Position numbers and translations under genes: made by a program. From Candidatus Proteinoplasmatales archaeon SG8-5 (GTDB lineage Archaea > Thermoplasmatota > Thermoplasmata > SG8-5), in assembly GCA_001595885.1 (NCBI GenBank), contig LSSH01000020.1, positions 1 to 7,307 on the forward strand: a DNA stretch of 7,307 nt, in the 5' to 3' direction. Of this stretch, positions 1-5,675 are shown one piece after another. Numbering within the stretch: the first letter of the stretch is position 1; every line of letters begins with the position of its first letter. The notes beneath the pieces are model-generated. The model did no database searches. It was given only the letters and a program-made list of their open reading frames with translations, and was not told where the DNA came from.

Positions 1-756
1 CCTTAGTATTTGCTTCACCTTTTCCTTCTGAAGTTTCAGGTGTTTGAAGGCTATCCTTAGGCTCTGCCTGCCCCAAAACAGGACATAGATGCATATGGCT
101 GCACCCACAGCCCTCGATATCACGGTAGCTATGGCCGCACCCGCGACCCCCAGCTCAGGAAATGGACCGATGCCGATTATCAGGAAAGGGTCCAATATCA
201 GGTTTATCACGACGCTTACCGCGGAAATCAGCATAGGGGTCTTTGTATCGCCCCAGCCCCTCATCACGGCGGCAAAGGACTGGATAACGAACATGAAGGG
301 CATAGAAATGAAAATTATCTTTATGTAAACCGAGGAGTTCTCGAAGACCTCCGGCTGTGCGCCCATGAAGTCCAGCACAAGGTCGGCCAGCAAGATTCCG
401 AGAATGCTGACGGAAATCGCGATCAGCGACATGATGACGAGTACCTGGCCGGCGGAGCGTTTCACCTCGCGCTTGTTCTTCATGCCAGTGTACTGTGACA
501 CGAGAGACGTGCCGGCGACAGCCATCCCTCCCGCGAAGGAGACGAAGAAGAACACCAGGGGCCAGGCAAGCGTTGTAGCGGCCACTCCGACCTCGCCCAC
601 ATACTGGCCAAGCCAATAGGTGTCGGCAAGGGAATAGCACATCTGGAAGACGTTCGTCAGCATCAGGGGCAGGCCGAGGAGGAACAGGGTTTTCACGATC
701 GGTCCTTTCAGGATCAACCTCTGCATCCTCTTGGTCGATGTGTAATGATTGCTCAA
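1..756 (-). CDS. MATE family multidrug/Na+ efflux transporter, 5' part (gene continues past left edge)
   Basis: The frame is open for 252 codons from 756 to the window edge, giving an N-terminal fragment of a protein usually about 440-480 aa. It is strongly hydrophobic, with about six membrane segments. Family hallmarks of MATE exporters (cation-driven antiporters of drugs and metabolites in the cytoplasmic membrane) are visible: GLPLMLTNVFQMCYSLADTYWLG at residues about 28-50, AGTSLVSQYTG at 81-91, MRGWGDTKTPM at 165-175, and NLILDPFLIIG at 185-195 followed by GVAGAAIATVISR. I chose the TTG at 756 because AAGGAGG (764-770, minus sense) lies 7 nt upstream; an in-frame ATG at 726 lacks such a site. 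An in-frame stop lies further upstream. It is transcribed divergently from the lipoate ligase gene and shows no functional link to it. The family is clear; substrate and coupling ion cannot be read from this half. Confidence 0.9.
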   Translation of the reverse strand, partial: MSNHYTSTKRMQRLILKGPIVKTLFLLGLPLMLTNVFQMCYSLADTYWLGQYVGEVGVAATTLAWPLVFFFVSFAGGMAVAGTSLVSQYTGMKNKREVKRSAGQVLVIMSLIAISVSILGILLADLVLDFMGAQPEVFENSSVYIKIIFISMPFMFVIQSFAAVMRGWGDTKTPMLISAVSVVINLILDPFLIIGIGPFPELGVAGAAIATVISRAVGAAICIYVLFWGRQSLRIAFKHLKLQKEKVKQILR

Positions 757-763
757 ATACTGG

Positions 764-770
764 CCTCCTT
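764..770 (-). promoter_or_regulatory. Shine-Dalgarno site deciding the TTG start of the MATE gene
   Basis: On the minus strand AAGGAGG is followed by 7 nt and then TTG at 756-754. The spacing is ideal, which favours this non-ATG start over the ATG ten codons downstream. Confidence 0.65.
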
Positions 771-799
771 CATCCGTCCTCGCCGAAGGTGAATATGTA

Positions 800-810
800 G
801 GTTAATAAAA
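800..810 (-). promoter_or_regulatory. Candidate archaeal TATA element for the MATE gene
   Basis: The minus strand reads TTTTATTAACC. It lies about 45-50 nt before the TTG start, so transcription beginning about 25 nt downstream would give a short leader of about 20-25 nt containing the AAGGAGG site. The match is by eye to the A/T-rich archaeal TATA consensus only. Confidence 0.4.
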
Positions 811-907
811 GTGCGCCGCTCATCGAAAAGGGTCGCGCTGGTAGTAGGTCCGATTGGCTGTCAATACTAACATGAACCGAACCGACGGCCTTCCCTTGAT
901 AACGCCA

Positions 908-915
908 TTTTATAA
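908..915 (+). promoter_or_regulatory. Candidate TATA element for the lipoate ligase gene (leaderless)
   Basis: TTTTATAA ends 22 nt before the ATG at 938, the spacing expected when the transcript begins at or next to the start codon. No Shine-Dalgarno precedes that ATG, which fits a leaderless mRNA. Its position also argues against starting the protein further upstream, at 854 or 872. Confidence 0.55.
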
Positions 916-937
916 CCCTTCATTACATCCTCATCCG

Positions 938-1666
938 ATGGCCTTCAGGCTTGTAGACACCGACCTCTGCTCCCCACCATTCTCCGCGGCCGCAGACGAG
1001 GCCATAGCGTCGGCCAGGGCAGAGGGCATCGTGCCGAACACGCTTCATTTTTACAGGAGGGAGAAGGCCACGGTGTCGCTCGGTTACTTCCAAAGCGCCA
1101 AAGATGACATAGACCCGGAGTTCTGCCGCGCGAATGACATATCCGTCATTAGGAGGGCGACCGGCGGCAGCGCGGTGTTCACTGACGAGAACCAGCTGAT
1201 CTACGCGCTTGTCGTTGGGGAGGACGAAGTGCCGGAGGGCAAGCACGAGACCTATGAGCTGGTGTGCTCTGCCATCGTTGCCGGATTGGCCTCGCTGGGA
1301 GTCCAGGCGGTATACAAGCCCATAAACGACATCCTCGTAGACGGGGCCAAGCTATCGGGCAGCGCCCAGATGAGGCGCCGTGGGGTTGTGCTGCAGCACG
1401 GGACCCTCATCCTTGAGGTTGACAGGGAGATGATGAAGGGGGCTTTGAAGGCCGACCCGGAGAATATCTCCAAGGTGACATCCCTGGCCCGGATACTGGG
1501 GCACCGCCCCCAGGTCCAGGACGTCAGGGCTGCGCTGCTCAGGGGCTTTGAAGGGGTCTTCGGGGCAAGGTTCGAGCCGGGAGAGCTCAGCGACCGCGAG
1601 AACGAGTTGATATCCAGACTGATCGCGGAAAAGTACGGCAGTGACGACTGGAACCTGAAGAGATAA
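938..1666 (+). CDS. lplA: Lipoate-protein ligase A family protein, catalytic domain only
   Basis: This 242-aa BPL/LplA-fold protein would activate and transfer lipoate (or transfer octanoate) to a lysine on E2 or GcvH domains in the cytoplasm. Seen in the sequence: RRATGGSAV at 72-80 (family form RRxxGGGAV), the adenylate/acyl-binding segment NDILVDGAKLSGSAQ at 130-144 with the conserved Lys138, LQHGTLIL at 152-159, and a C-terminal KYGSDDWN at 232-239. The third Gly of the GGG motif is Ser and the His usual just after it is Asp83. The C-terminal accessory domain of E. coli-type LplA is absent. In Thermoplasma that domain is a separate protein, LplB; none is encoded nearby. The frame stays open upstream to TTG 854, but family proteins begin close to the FRLVDT segment and the TATA element overlaps the extension, so I use ATG 938. 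A LipM-like octanoyltransferase is the main alternative. Confidence 0.85.
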   Translation: MAFRLVDTDLCSPPFSAAADEAIASARAEGIVPNTLHFYRREKATVSLGYFQSAKDDIDPEFCRANDISVIRRATGGSAVFTDENQLIYALVVGEDEVPEGKHETYELVCSAIVAGLASLGVQAVYKPINDILVDGAKLSGSAQMRRRGVVLQHGTLILEVDREMMKGALKADPENISKVTSLARILGHRPQVQDVRAALLRGFEGVFGARFEPGELSDRENELISRLIAEKYGSDDWNLKR

Positions 1667-1682
1667 GCTGGATGTTGGCGGT

Positions 1683-1759
1683 GGGAAATCCGAGAGCTCT
1701 TCCGAGCAATGGGAAATCCAAGAACTCTTCCCTGCAATGGGAAATCCGAGGTCCCATCC
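1683..1759. repeat. 28-bp tandem repeat, about 2.7 copies
   Basis: GGGAAATCC begins at 1683, 1711 and 1739, exactly 28 bp apart. The first two units (1683-1710 and 1711-1738) match at 24 of 28 positions, sharing GGGAAATCC, CTCTTCC and GCAAT blocks. The third matches unit 1 for 12 bases (GGGAAATCCGAG) and then diverges. Unit 1 contains the palindrome AGAGCTCT at 1693-1700. The array lies between the lplA stop and the TATA element of the next operon, so it is either lplA 3' UTR or an upstream regulatory region. Confidence 0.8.
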
Positions 1760-1791
1760 AATTTCGTATACATCGTGCGAACAGGATAAAC

Positions 1792-1800
1792 ATTAATATC
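1792..1800 (+). promoter_or_regulatory. Candidate TATA element for the PrsW-like/transglutaminase operon
   Basis: ATTAATATC is centred about 25 nt before the ATG at 1821. No Shine-Dalgarno lies in between, so a leaderless transcript is predicted. The 28-bp repeats end about 32 bp upstream of it, a suitable place for an activator site. Confidence 0.5.
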
Positions 1801-1820
1801 CAGGCCGTAATCGAGATACG

Positions 1821-2573
1821 ATGGACTACCTGTTCCTCATCAGCGGCATCGTGGGCTTCGGTCCAGCGCTCTTCCTCATCTGGTTCAGCATGAGGAAGTA
1901 CTCTTATCCATACATAGAGGGGTCGGCCTTCGAGGACCGCCGGGTGTTCTTCTTGCTGGCCGTGGGCATGGTGTTCGGCACCGCGCTCGTCTGGCTGGAG
2001 AGGTTCTTCTATGAATACTTCGCCTGGACTGATGCGGATAACAACTTCAACTTCGACCTGGGCATGTTCATCGTCGTCTTCGTGCTGGCCTTCGTGATAA
2101 TGGAGAGCCTGGCCAAGTTCATCGTGCTCAACTGGAAGACCTACCAGGGCAGGTTCGACAGCGTCTTCTACGGCATCTCCTTCAGCGCGGGTTTCGCGGC
2201 CACTGCCATGATAGGCCACATATACTGGGCTGTGAGCCTTTCGGATACGGCCTCTGACCCCATGTGGTGGGTCAGCATCGTGCTTTTCTCGGTCTCGCTC
2301 TCACTTATGCACACGACGGTCGGGGCCAACATCGGCTACGCGTCCATCAAGCTCCAGGGCCTCGGCGGCCTCCCAATGGCCATCATGCCGCACATAATCT
2401 TTAATCTGCTGATGTATATCTGGTTCGTGCAGAGCCCCTGGATATTCCTTGCCCTGGCTCTGCCAATTACCGCCTACTTCTTCAGGGGAGTGTACCTCTA
2501 CACCATCCCGGAGGTGCTGCCCGAGGAGATCAAGAAGGAGATCAGGCGCAAATCCAGAGGTGATAGGAGATGA
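1821..2573 (+). CDS. PrsW-like multi-pass membrane protein with atypical active-site residues
   Basis: A 250-aa protein with about seven hydrophobic segments and a basic C-terminal tail (EEIKKEIRRKSRGDRR). Order and spacing of the conserved segments resemble PrsW intramembrane metalloproteases, relatives of the CPBP/Abi family. Visible pieces: an ESLAK segment at 95-99 where the family has EExxK, RFDSVFYGISFSAGF at 111-125 (family FDxxxYG...GF), H164 in LMHTTVGANIG, and HIIFN at 191-195 (HxxxN). Two expected acidic residues look missing: Ser96 replaces the second Glu of EExxK, and Ala129-Met130 stand where GFAxxEN is usual. In B. subtilis PrsW the paired Glu residues are needed for cleavage of the anti-sigma factor RsiW, so this copy may be inactive or use a different site. 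It overlaps the next gene by ATGA, implying coupled translation. The family call is good; protease activity is doubtful. Confidence 0.75.
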   Translation: MDYLFLISGIVGFGPALFLIWFSMRKYSYPYIEGSAFEDRRVFFLLAVGMVFGTALVWLERFFYEYFAWTDADNNFNFDLGMFIVVFVLAFVIMESLAKFIVLNWKTYQGRFDSVFYGISFSAGFAATAMIGHIYWAVSLSDTASDPMWWVSIVLFSVSLSLMHTTVGANIGYASIKLQGLGGLPMAIMPHIIFNLLMYIWFVQSPWIFLALALPITAYFFRGVYLYTIPEVLPEEIKKEIRRKSRGDRR

Positions 2574-3727
2574 CCCAGAGACCGCCCCCGCCACCGCCGG
2601 ACGATTACTATCATTACGAGGAACCGCCGCGAAGACGCCCAAAAAGGAGACGCTCCATAGGCGGCATACTCGTGCCGCTGGCCGTGCTGATCGTGATATT
2701 GGTTCTCCTGTTCTCGCCCCTCGGTGACATCCTGTTTTCAAACATGTTCGGCTCCCGTTACCCTGCCTATGCCGATTTCACGGTCATCAGGACGATGAAC
2801 CTCTACGTCTCCAACGGCGAGATAGAGTATACCCTGGACATACCCAAGCCAGTGAGCACCACCGGCTCCTCGGGACCGGTCCAGGTAGTCGAATCCGTCG
2901 TACCGACACCCTCTGCCACAGAGTTAACTGAGTACGGAACCACTTGGATGATATGGTCCGGCACTACCACGCAAAACGTGGCGGTCCAGGTGACTTACGA
3001 CATGACGGTATACACCCAGATCTGGGACATCACGACCGAGGATTCGGGGGCGCAGGGCGACATACCCCAATCACTGATCGATAGCCAGACAGGGGACGAG
3101 TGGGCGATACTCAGCGGCTCGGGAAGCTCCACCGGCCAGTACAGGATTTGGCCCTCCAACCCGCAGATAGGGAACCTCGCGGCGAGCATAACAACGCCCG
3201 GGGCCCCAGTCATTGACAACGTCAGGGCCATATACGATTACCTGAGGTCGGCGCTGTCCTACTCGACGGGCTCGGGAGGCAGCCCCAAGGGCTGTCTGCA
3301 AACACTGTCCGACGGCATGGGCGACTGCGACGACCAGTCCATCGTCTTCTGCTCGCTGTGCAGGGCTGCGGGGATCCCGGCATGGCTGGTCTTCGGAGGT
3401 TTGTACGACGGCAGCACCTACTCGTGGGGCGGGCACGCCTGGGCCGAGGTCTACATACCCCTGGCGTCAGGCGGCGGGGAGGAAGTGACCGTGGACATAG
3501 TGAACGGGGAGTTCCTCGTGCGCAACTGCAACCGCTTCCAGGAATGGGAGAGCGACGGGGTCAGCGAGCACCTGTCAGAGTATTATTACCTTCTCAGCCA
3601 CGTGCCCACCGGCGGCTACCCAGACCTGAGCGTGTCCTTTGTCGAGGACTATACGGGCGCCTACACTGTCTCCTCGGAATCTGTCGGATGGATCTGCGGG
3701 CTACTCCTTGCGCCGACCGAGGAATGA
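2570..3727 (+). CDS. Membrane-anchored transglutaminase-like protein
   Basis: A 385-aa protein. Residues 1-29 form a short cytoplasmic tail with six consecutive prolines (5-10) and a run of Arg/Lys (21-28). Residues 30-49 are one transmembrane helix, and the rest should lie outside the membrane. Residues about 65-215 are Thr/Ser/Gly-rich and predicted beta-rich, with no family I recognise. Residues about 215-325 are a transglutaminase-like (papain-fold) domain with a complete triad: Cys253 in GDCDDQS, His289 in GGHAWAEV and Asp309 in VTVDIVNG. Such domains may act as thiol proteases, cross-linkers or amidases; the substrate cannot be told here. The ATG lies in the ATGA overlap with the PrsW-like gene and follows TAGGAG, so the two are translated together and probably work together at the membrane. 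The 3' end overlaps the opposite-strand gene by 27 bp. Confidence 0.85.
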   Translation: MTQRPPPPPPDDYYHYEEPPRRRPKRRRSIGGILVPLAVLIVILVLLFSPLGDILFSNMFGSRYPAYADFTVIRTMNLYVSNGEIEYTLDIPKPVSTTGSSGPVQVVESVVPTPSATELTEYGTTWMIWSGTTTQNVAVQVTYDMTVYTQIWDITTEDSGAQGDIPQSLIDSQTGDEWAILSGSGSSTGQYRIWPSNPQIGNLAASITTPGAPVIDNVRAIYDYLRSALSYSTGSGGSPKGCLQTLSDGMGDCDDQSIVFCSLCRAAGIPAWLVFGGLYDGSTYSWGGHAWAEVYIPLASGGGEEVTVDIVNGEFLVRNCNRFQEWESDGVSEHLSEYYYLLSHVPTGGYPDLSVSFVEDYTGAYTVSSESVGWICGLLLAPTEE

Positions 3728-4018
3728 ACGCTTGTCCTTCGTCCTCTTCCCCCTTTCTTCTATACTCTCCAGGTCGGCGTAGATGTCCCGCTTAGCATAA
3801 GGTTCCTTCTTCACGGGGCCGCCGTTATCCCCACCGGGTACGCCTTCCGTGACCGTAGTCGCCATCGCGGCCTTGGACGCCGACAGTACCAGCGGAGGGC
3901 GCGGGGCTGGCTTGTTATCACTGGATGCCGGCTTCGGTGCCGGCCGGTCGTTGGAGGCCTTCAGTCTCCTGCCCCTGTCCTCGATCTTCGACAGATCCTC
4001 GTATAGGTCTCTCGGCAT
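3701..4018 (-). CDS. Small charged protein with the same 18-residue motif at both ends (function unknown)
   Basis: A 105-aa soluble protein, rich in Arg, Lys, Asp and Glu, that I do not assign to a family. Residues 3-20 (RDLYEDLSKIEDRGRRLK) and 77-94 (RDIYADLESIEERGKRTK) are copies of one motif, identical at 11 of 18 positions with most other changes conservative; the consensus is RD(L/I)YxDLxxIExRG(K/R)R. The linker (21-76) is Pro/Ala/Gly-rich and probably disordered, and the tail is very basic (DKRSFLGRRKE). No signal peptide or membrane segment is seen. The start is supported by AGGAGG ending 5 nt before ATG 4018. Two copies of a short helical motif on a flexible linker suggest an adaptor binding two identical partners, which is inference. 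Its stop lies inside the transglutaminase gene (27-bp tail-to-tail overlap). The internal duplication makes a chance ORF unlikely. Confidence 0.75.
   Translation of the reverse strand: MPRDLYEDLSKIEDRGRRLKASNDRPAPKPASSDNKPAPRPPLVLSASKAAMATTVTEGVPGGDNGGPVKKEPYAKRDIYADLESIEERGKRTKDKRSFLGRRKE
3737..3790 (-). repeat. Second copy of the encoded 18-residue motif
   Basis: Codes for residues 77-94 (RDIYADLESIEERGKRTK) of the 105-aa protein. It pairs with the first copy near the N-terminus. The similarity is at protein level; the DNA has diverged more. Confidence 0.75.
3959..4012 (-). repeat. First copy of the encoded 18-residue motif
   Basis: Codes for residues 3-20 (RDLYEDLSKIEDRGRRLK) of the 105-aa protein. 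Positions shared with the second copy are R, D, Y, D, L, I, E, R, G, R and K. Confidence 0.75.
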
Positions 4019-4078
4019 GCGCCCCTCCTAAAAAACGAGAGTCTTCCCTGTTCTCATGGTAGATAGGTCGGAAGAGGT

Positions 4079-4089
4079 AGATATAGCTT
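4079..4089 (-). promoter_or_regulatory. Candidate TATA element for the 105-aa protein gene
   Basis: On the minus strand, AAGCTATATCT lies about 60-70 nt before ATG 4018, predicting a leader of roughly 35 nt that holds the AGGAGG. A second A/T-rich stretch (CGTATATCG, about 4099-4107) is an alternative. Neither choice can be settled by eye. Confidence 0.35.
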
Positions 4090-4168
4090 TCTGGGCGATA
4101 TACGATAATGTAAATTCTCCCAAGAACGCGGATGACAAAAAAAGACGGTTTTCACAGAATTAAAAAGG

Positions 4169-4177
4169 TTTTTATGG
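4169..4177 (+). promoter_or_regulatory. Candidate TATA element for asnS (leaderless)
   Basis: TTTTTATGG, preceded by the purine-rich TAAAAAGG (a possible BRE-like context), is centred about 26 nt before ATG 4199. There is no Shine-Dalgarno in TTTGCCCTAGACG before the ATG, so the mRNA probably starts at or beside the start codon. Confidence 0.5.
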
Positions 4178-4198
4178 CTGGGGTATTTGCCCTAGACG

Positions 4199-5512
4199 AT
4201 GTTCAATGAGATATCCGAAATCTTGGACGCCGGGTTCGACGGCAAGGAGGCCGCAATAAGGGGCTGGATACACAGGACCAGGAGCAGCGGCAAGATAGTC
4301 TTCGCAGTTCTCAGGGACCATACCGGCGTAGTCCAGGTCACCGTGAAGGCCGGTAACCTCCCGGATGCCGAGTTCGAGGACGCGGTCAAGGCCCTTGTCG
4401 AGACCTCGGTGGAGGTCAGGGGAACGGTCAAGAAGGACGACAGGGCACCAGGCGGCTATGAGGTCCTGGCCTCCGGATTCAACGTGAAGAGCTTTGCACA
4501 GCCGTATCCCATCACCAAGGACCAGAGCGAGGAATGGCTGAGGGAGCAGAGGCACCTCTGGGTTCGCTCGAGGAAGATGACCGCCATCATGAAGGTCCGC
4601 TCCACTATGACCGGGGCCATCCACGACTTCTTCAGGTCCAAGGGTTACCACGAGTTCACACCGCCGATATTCACTCCCAACGCCTGCGAGGGAGGGGCGA
4701 CCCTCTTCGAGGTCAAGTATTACGACCGCGAGATATATCTGACCCAGAGCTGGCAGCTGTATGCAGAGGCCATGGTCTTCGCTCTGGGCAAGGTCTACGA
4801 CAACGCGCCCACGTTCAGGTCCGAGAAGTCAAAAACCTCCAGACATCTGACCGAGTTCTGGATGGCTGAGATGGAAGCTGCCTGGCTCACCTACCACGAT
4901 GTCATCGCCGTGGCAAAGGAGGAGATCAAGTTCATCATCGAGCGGATACTCGAATACAACCAGGCCGAATTGGAGCTGCTGGAGGTGGACTCGGTCAAGC
5001 TCGCCGGGATGCTGGAGAAGGACTGGCCCACCATCACGTACACCAAAGCGCTGCAGATACTCAAAGAAAAATCCGGCATGGACATCGAGTGGGGGAAGGA
5101 CCTGAGGACGGTCGAGGAGGAGGAGATAATGAAGCACTTCGACACCCCGGTAGCGGTGGTCCAGTACCCCAAGGCTATCATGGCCTTCTACAAGCCGGTG
5201 GAGGAGAATCCCGATGACGACCCGCCCGGGCCCGTGGCCAAGTGCTTCGACATGCTGGCGCCCGACGGCGGCCTGGAGATAGTCGGCGGCTCGGAGCGGG
5301 ACACCGACATCGAGCGCCTGATCGCTTCCCTGGAGGCGGAGGACGAGGACGTGAAGAACTACGACTGGTACCTCGACCTGCGGAGATATGGTTCGGTAGT
5401 CCACTCCGGCTACGGCCTGGGCGTGGAACGAACCCTCCAGTGGATACTCGGGCTGGAAAACATCAAGGACGCCATCGCCTTTCCTAGGACCATGACCAGG
5501 GTGAGTCCTTAA
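4199..5512 (+). CDS. asnS: Asparaginyl-tRNA synthetase
   Basis: A 437-aa class IIb aminoacyl-tRNA synthetase of normal length that charges tRNA-Asn with asparagine in the cytoplasm. An N-terminal OB-fold anticodon-binding domain covers about residues 17-100 (IRGWIHRTRSSGKIVFAVLRD). The catalytic domain has motif 1 near GYHEFTPP (149-156), EGGATLFEV (164-172), LTQSWQLYAEAM (181-192), motif 2 FRSEKSKTSRHLTEFWMAEME (206-226) and motif 3 GYGLGVERTLQW (404-415). RHLTEFWMxE is the AsnRS form of motif 2; AspRS usually has RHL(N/S)E followed by a different acidic segment, so AsnRS is preferred over AspRS. If correct, the organism charges tRNA-Asn directly and need not rely on the GatCAB amidation route for Asn. 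It stands alone with its own promoter; neither neighbour is co-directional. Confidence 0.92.
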   Translation: MFNEISEILDAGFDGKEAAIRGWIHRTRSSGKIVFAVLRDHTGVVQVTVKAGNLPDAEFEDAVKALVETSVEVRGTVKKDDRAPGGYEVLASGFNVKSFAQPYPITKDQSEEWLREQRHLWVRSRKMTAIMKVRSTMTGAIHDFFRSKGYHEFTPPIFTPNACEGGATLFEVKYYDREIYLTQSWQLYAEAMVFALGKVYDNAPTFRSEKSKTSRHLTEFWMAEMEAAWLTYHDVIAVAKEEIKFIIERILEYNQAELELLEVDSVKLAGMLEKDWPTITYTKALQILKEKSGMDIEWGKDLRTVEEEEIMKHFDTPVAVVQYPKAIMAFYKPVEENPDDDPPGPVAKCFDMLAPDGGLEIVGGSERDTDIERLIASLEAEDEDVKNYDWYLDLRRYGSVVHSGYGLGVERTLQWILGLENIKDAIAFPRTMTRVSP

Positions 5513-5549
5513 TTTTATTAGCAGCTGTTTTCATCATATTAAAAATATG
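5513..5549 (+). terminator. Possible A/T-rich transcription exit after asnS
   Basis: TTTTATTA directly follows the stop codon, then a GTTTTC run and the short AT palindrome CATATT-AAA-AATATG (5535-5549). Archaeal terminators are often just T-rich tracts, so this is plausible but weak. Confidence 0.35.
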
Positions 5550-5615
5550 TTCCGCCATACCTAAATTAAATAATTCATTCTCCAAGCAGCATTAACCAGT
5601 ATGTCAACAGAGTTT

Positions 5616-5673
5616 GAGGGGGCACGAGGTATCAGCATCCTAACGGAGGGGCTTCACCTCATGCCCTTTCCTC
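5616..5673 (-). other. Inverted repeat just downstream of the MinD-type ATPase gene
   Basis: GGGCACGAGGT (5620-5630) and ACCTCATGCCC (5656-5666) form an 11-bp stem around a 25-nt loop. GAGG (5616-5619) and CCTC (5670-5673) extend it by 4 bp across a 3-nt bulge. In minus-strand RNA the one mismatch becomes a G-U pair, whereas in plus-strand RNA it is C-A, so the structure best fits the 3' UTR of the minus-strand operon, whose stop codon is at 5676-5678. No immediate U-run follows the stem; an AT-rich stretch comes about 35-50 nt further on (near 5564-5580). It could be a processing, stability or termination element. Confidence 0.5.
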
Positions 5674-5675
5674 CA

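Noticed and set aside
155..640. 161-codon minus-strand frame overlapping the MATE gene
   Set aside because: It is the +1/-1 shadow of the MATE frame; its Arg/His-rich translation has no protein-like features, whereas the overlapping frame is a clear transporter.
854..937. N-terminal extension of the lipoate ligase from TTG 854 (or ATG 872)
   Set aside because: The frame is open, but the added 28 residues are unlike the family N-terminus, contain the TATA element at 908-915, and have no good ribosome site. ATG 938 fits family length.
1683..1759. CRISPR array
   Set aside because: Units are directly adjacent with no unique spacers, there are under three copies, and no cas genes are near.
1672..1893. 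73-codon plus-strand frame through the 28-bp repeats
   Set aside because: It runs out of frame into the PrsW-like gene, has no ribosome site, and its content comes from the repeat and shadow sequence.
1587..2219. Long minus-strand frame covering the 28-bp repeats and the PrsW-like gene
   Set aside because: Its translation is a Glu/His-rich string typical of antisense to a membrane protein gene, and it crosses two well-supported plus-strand genes.
3358..3795. 145-codon Arg-rich plus-strand frame past the end of the transglutaminase gene
   Set aside because: It is an out-of-frame shadow of the transglutaminase gene and overlaps the 105-aa gene; the translation is Arg/Pro-rich low complexity.
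4829..5404. 191-codon minus-strand frame inside asnS
   Set aside because: It is antisense to conserved synthetase motifs; the length reflects high-GC codon bias.
5535..5549. Palindrome CATATT-AAA-AATATG as a regulator operator
   Set aside because: It lies between two convergent gene ends with no promoter to control; an AT-rich exit region is the simpler reading.
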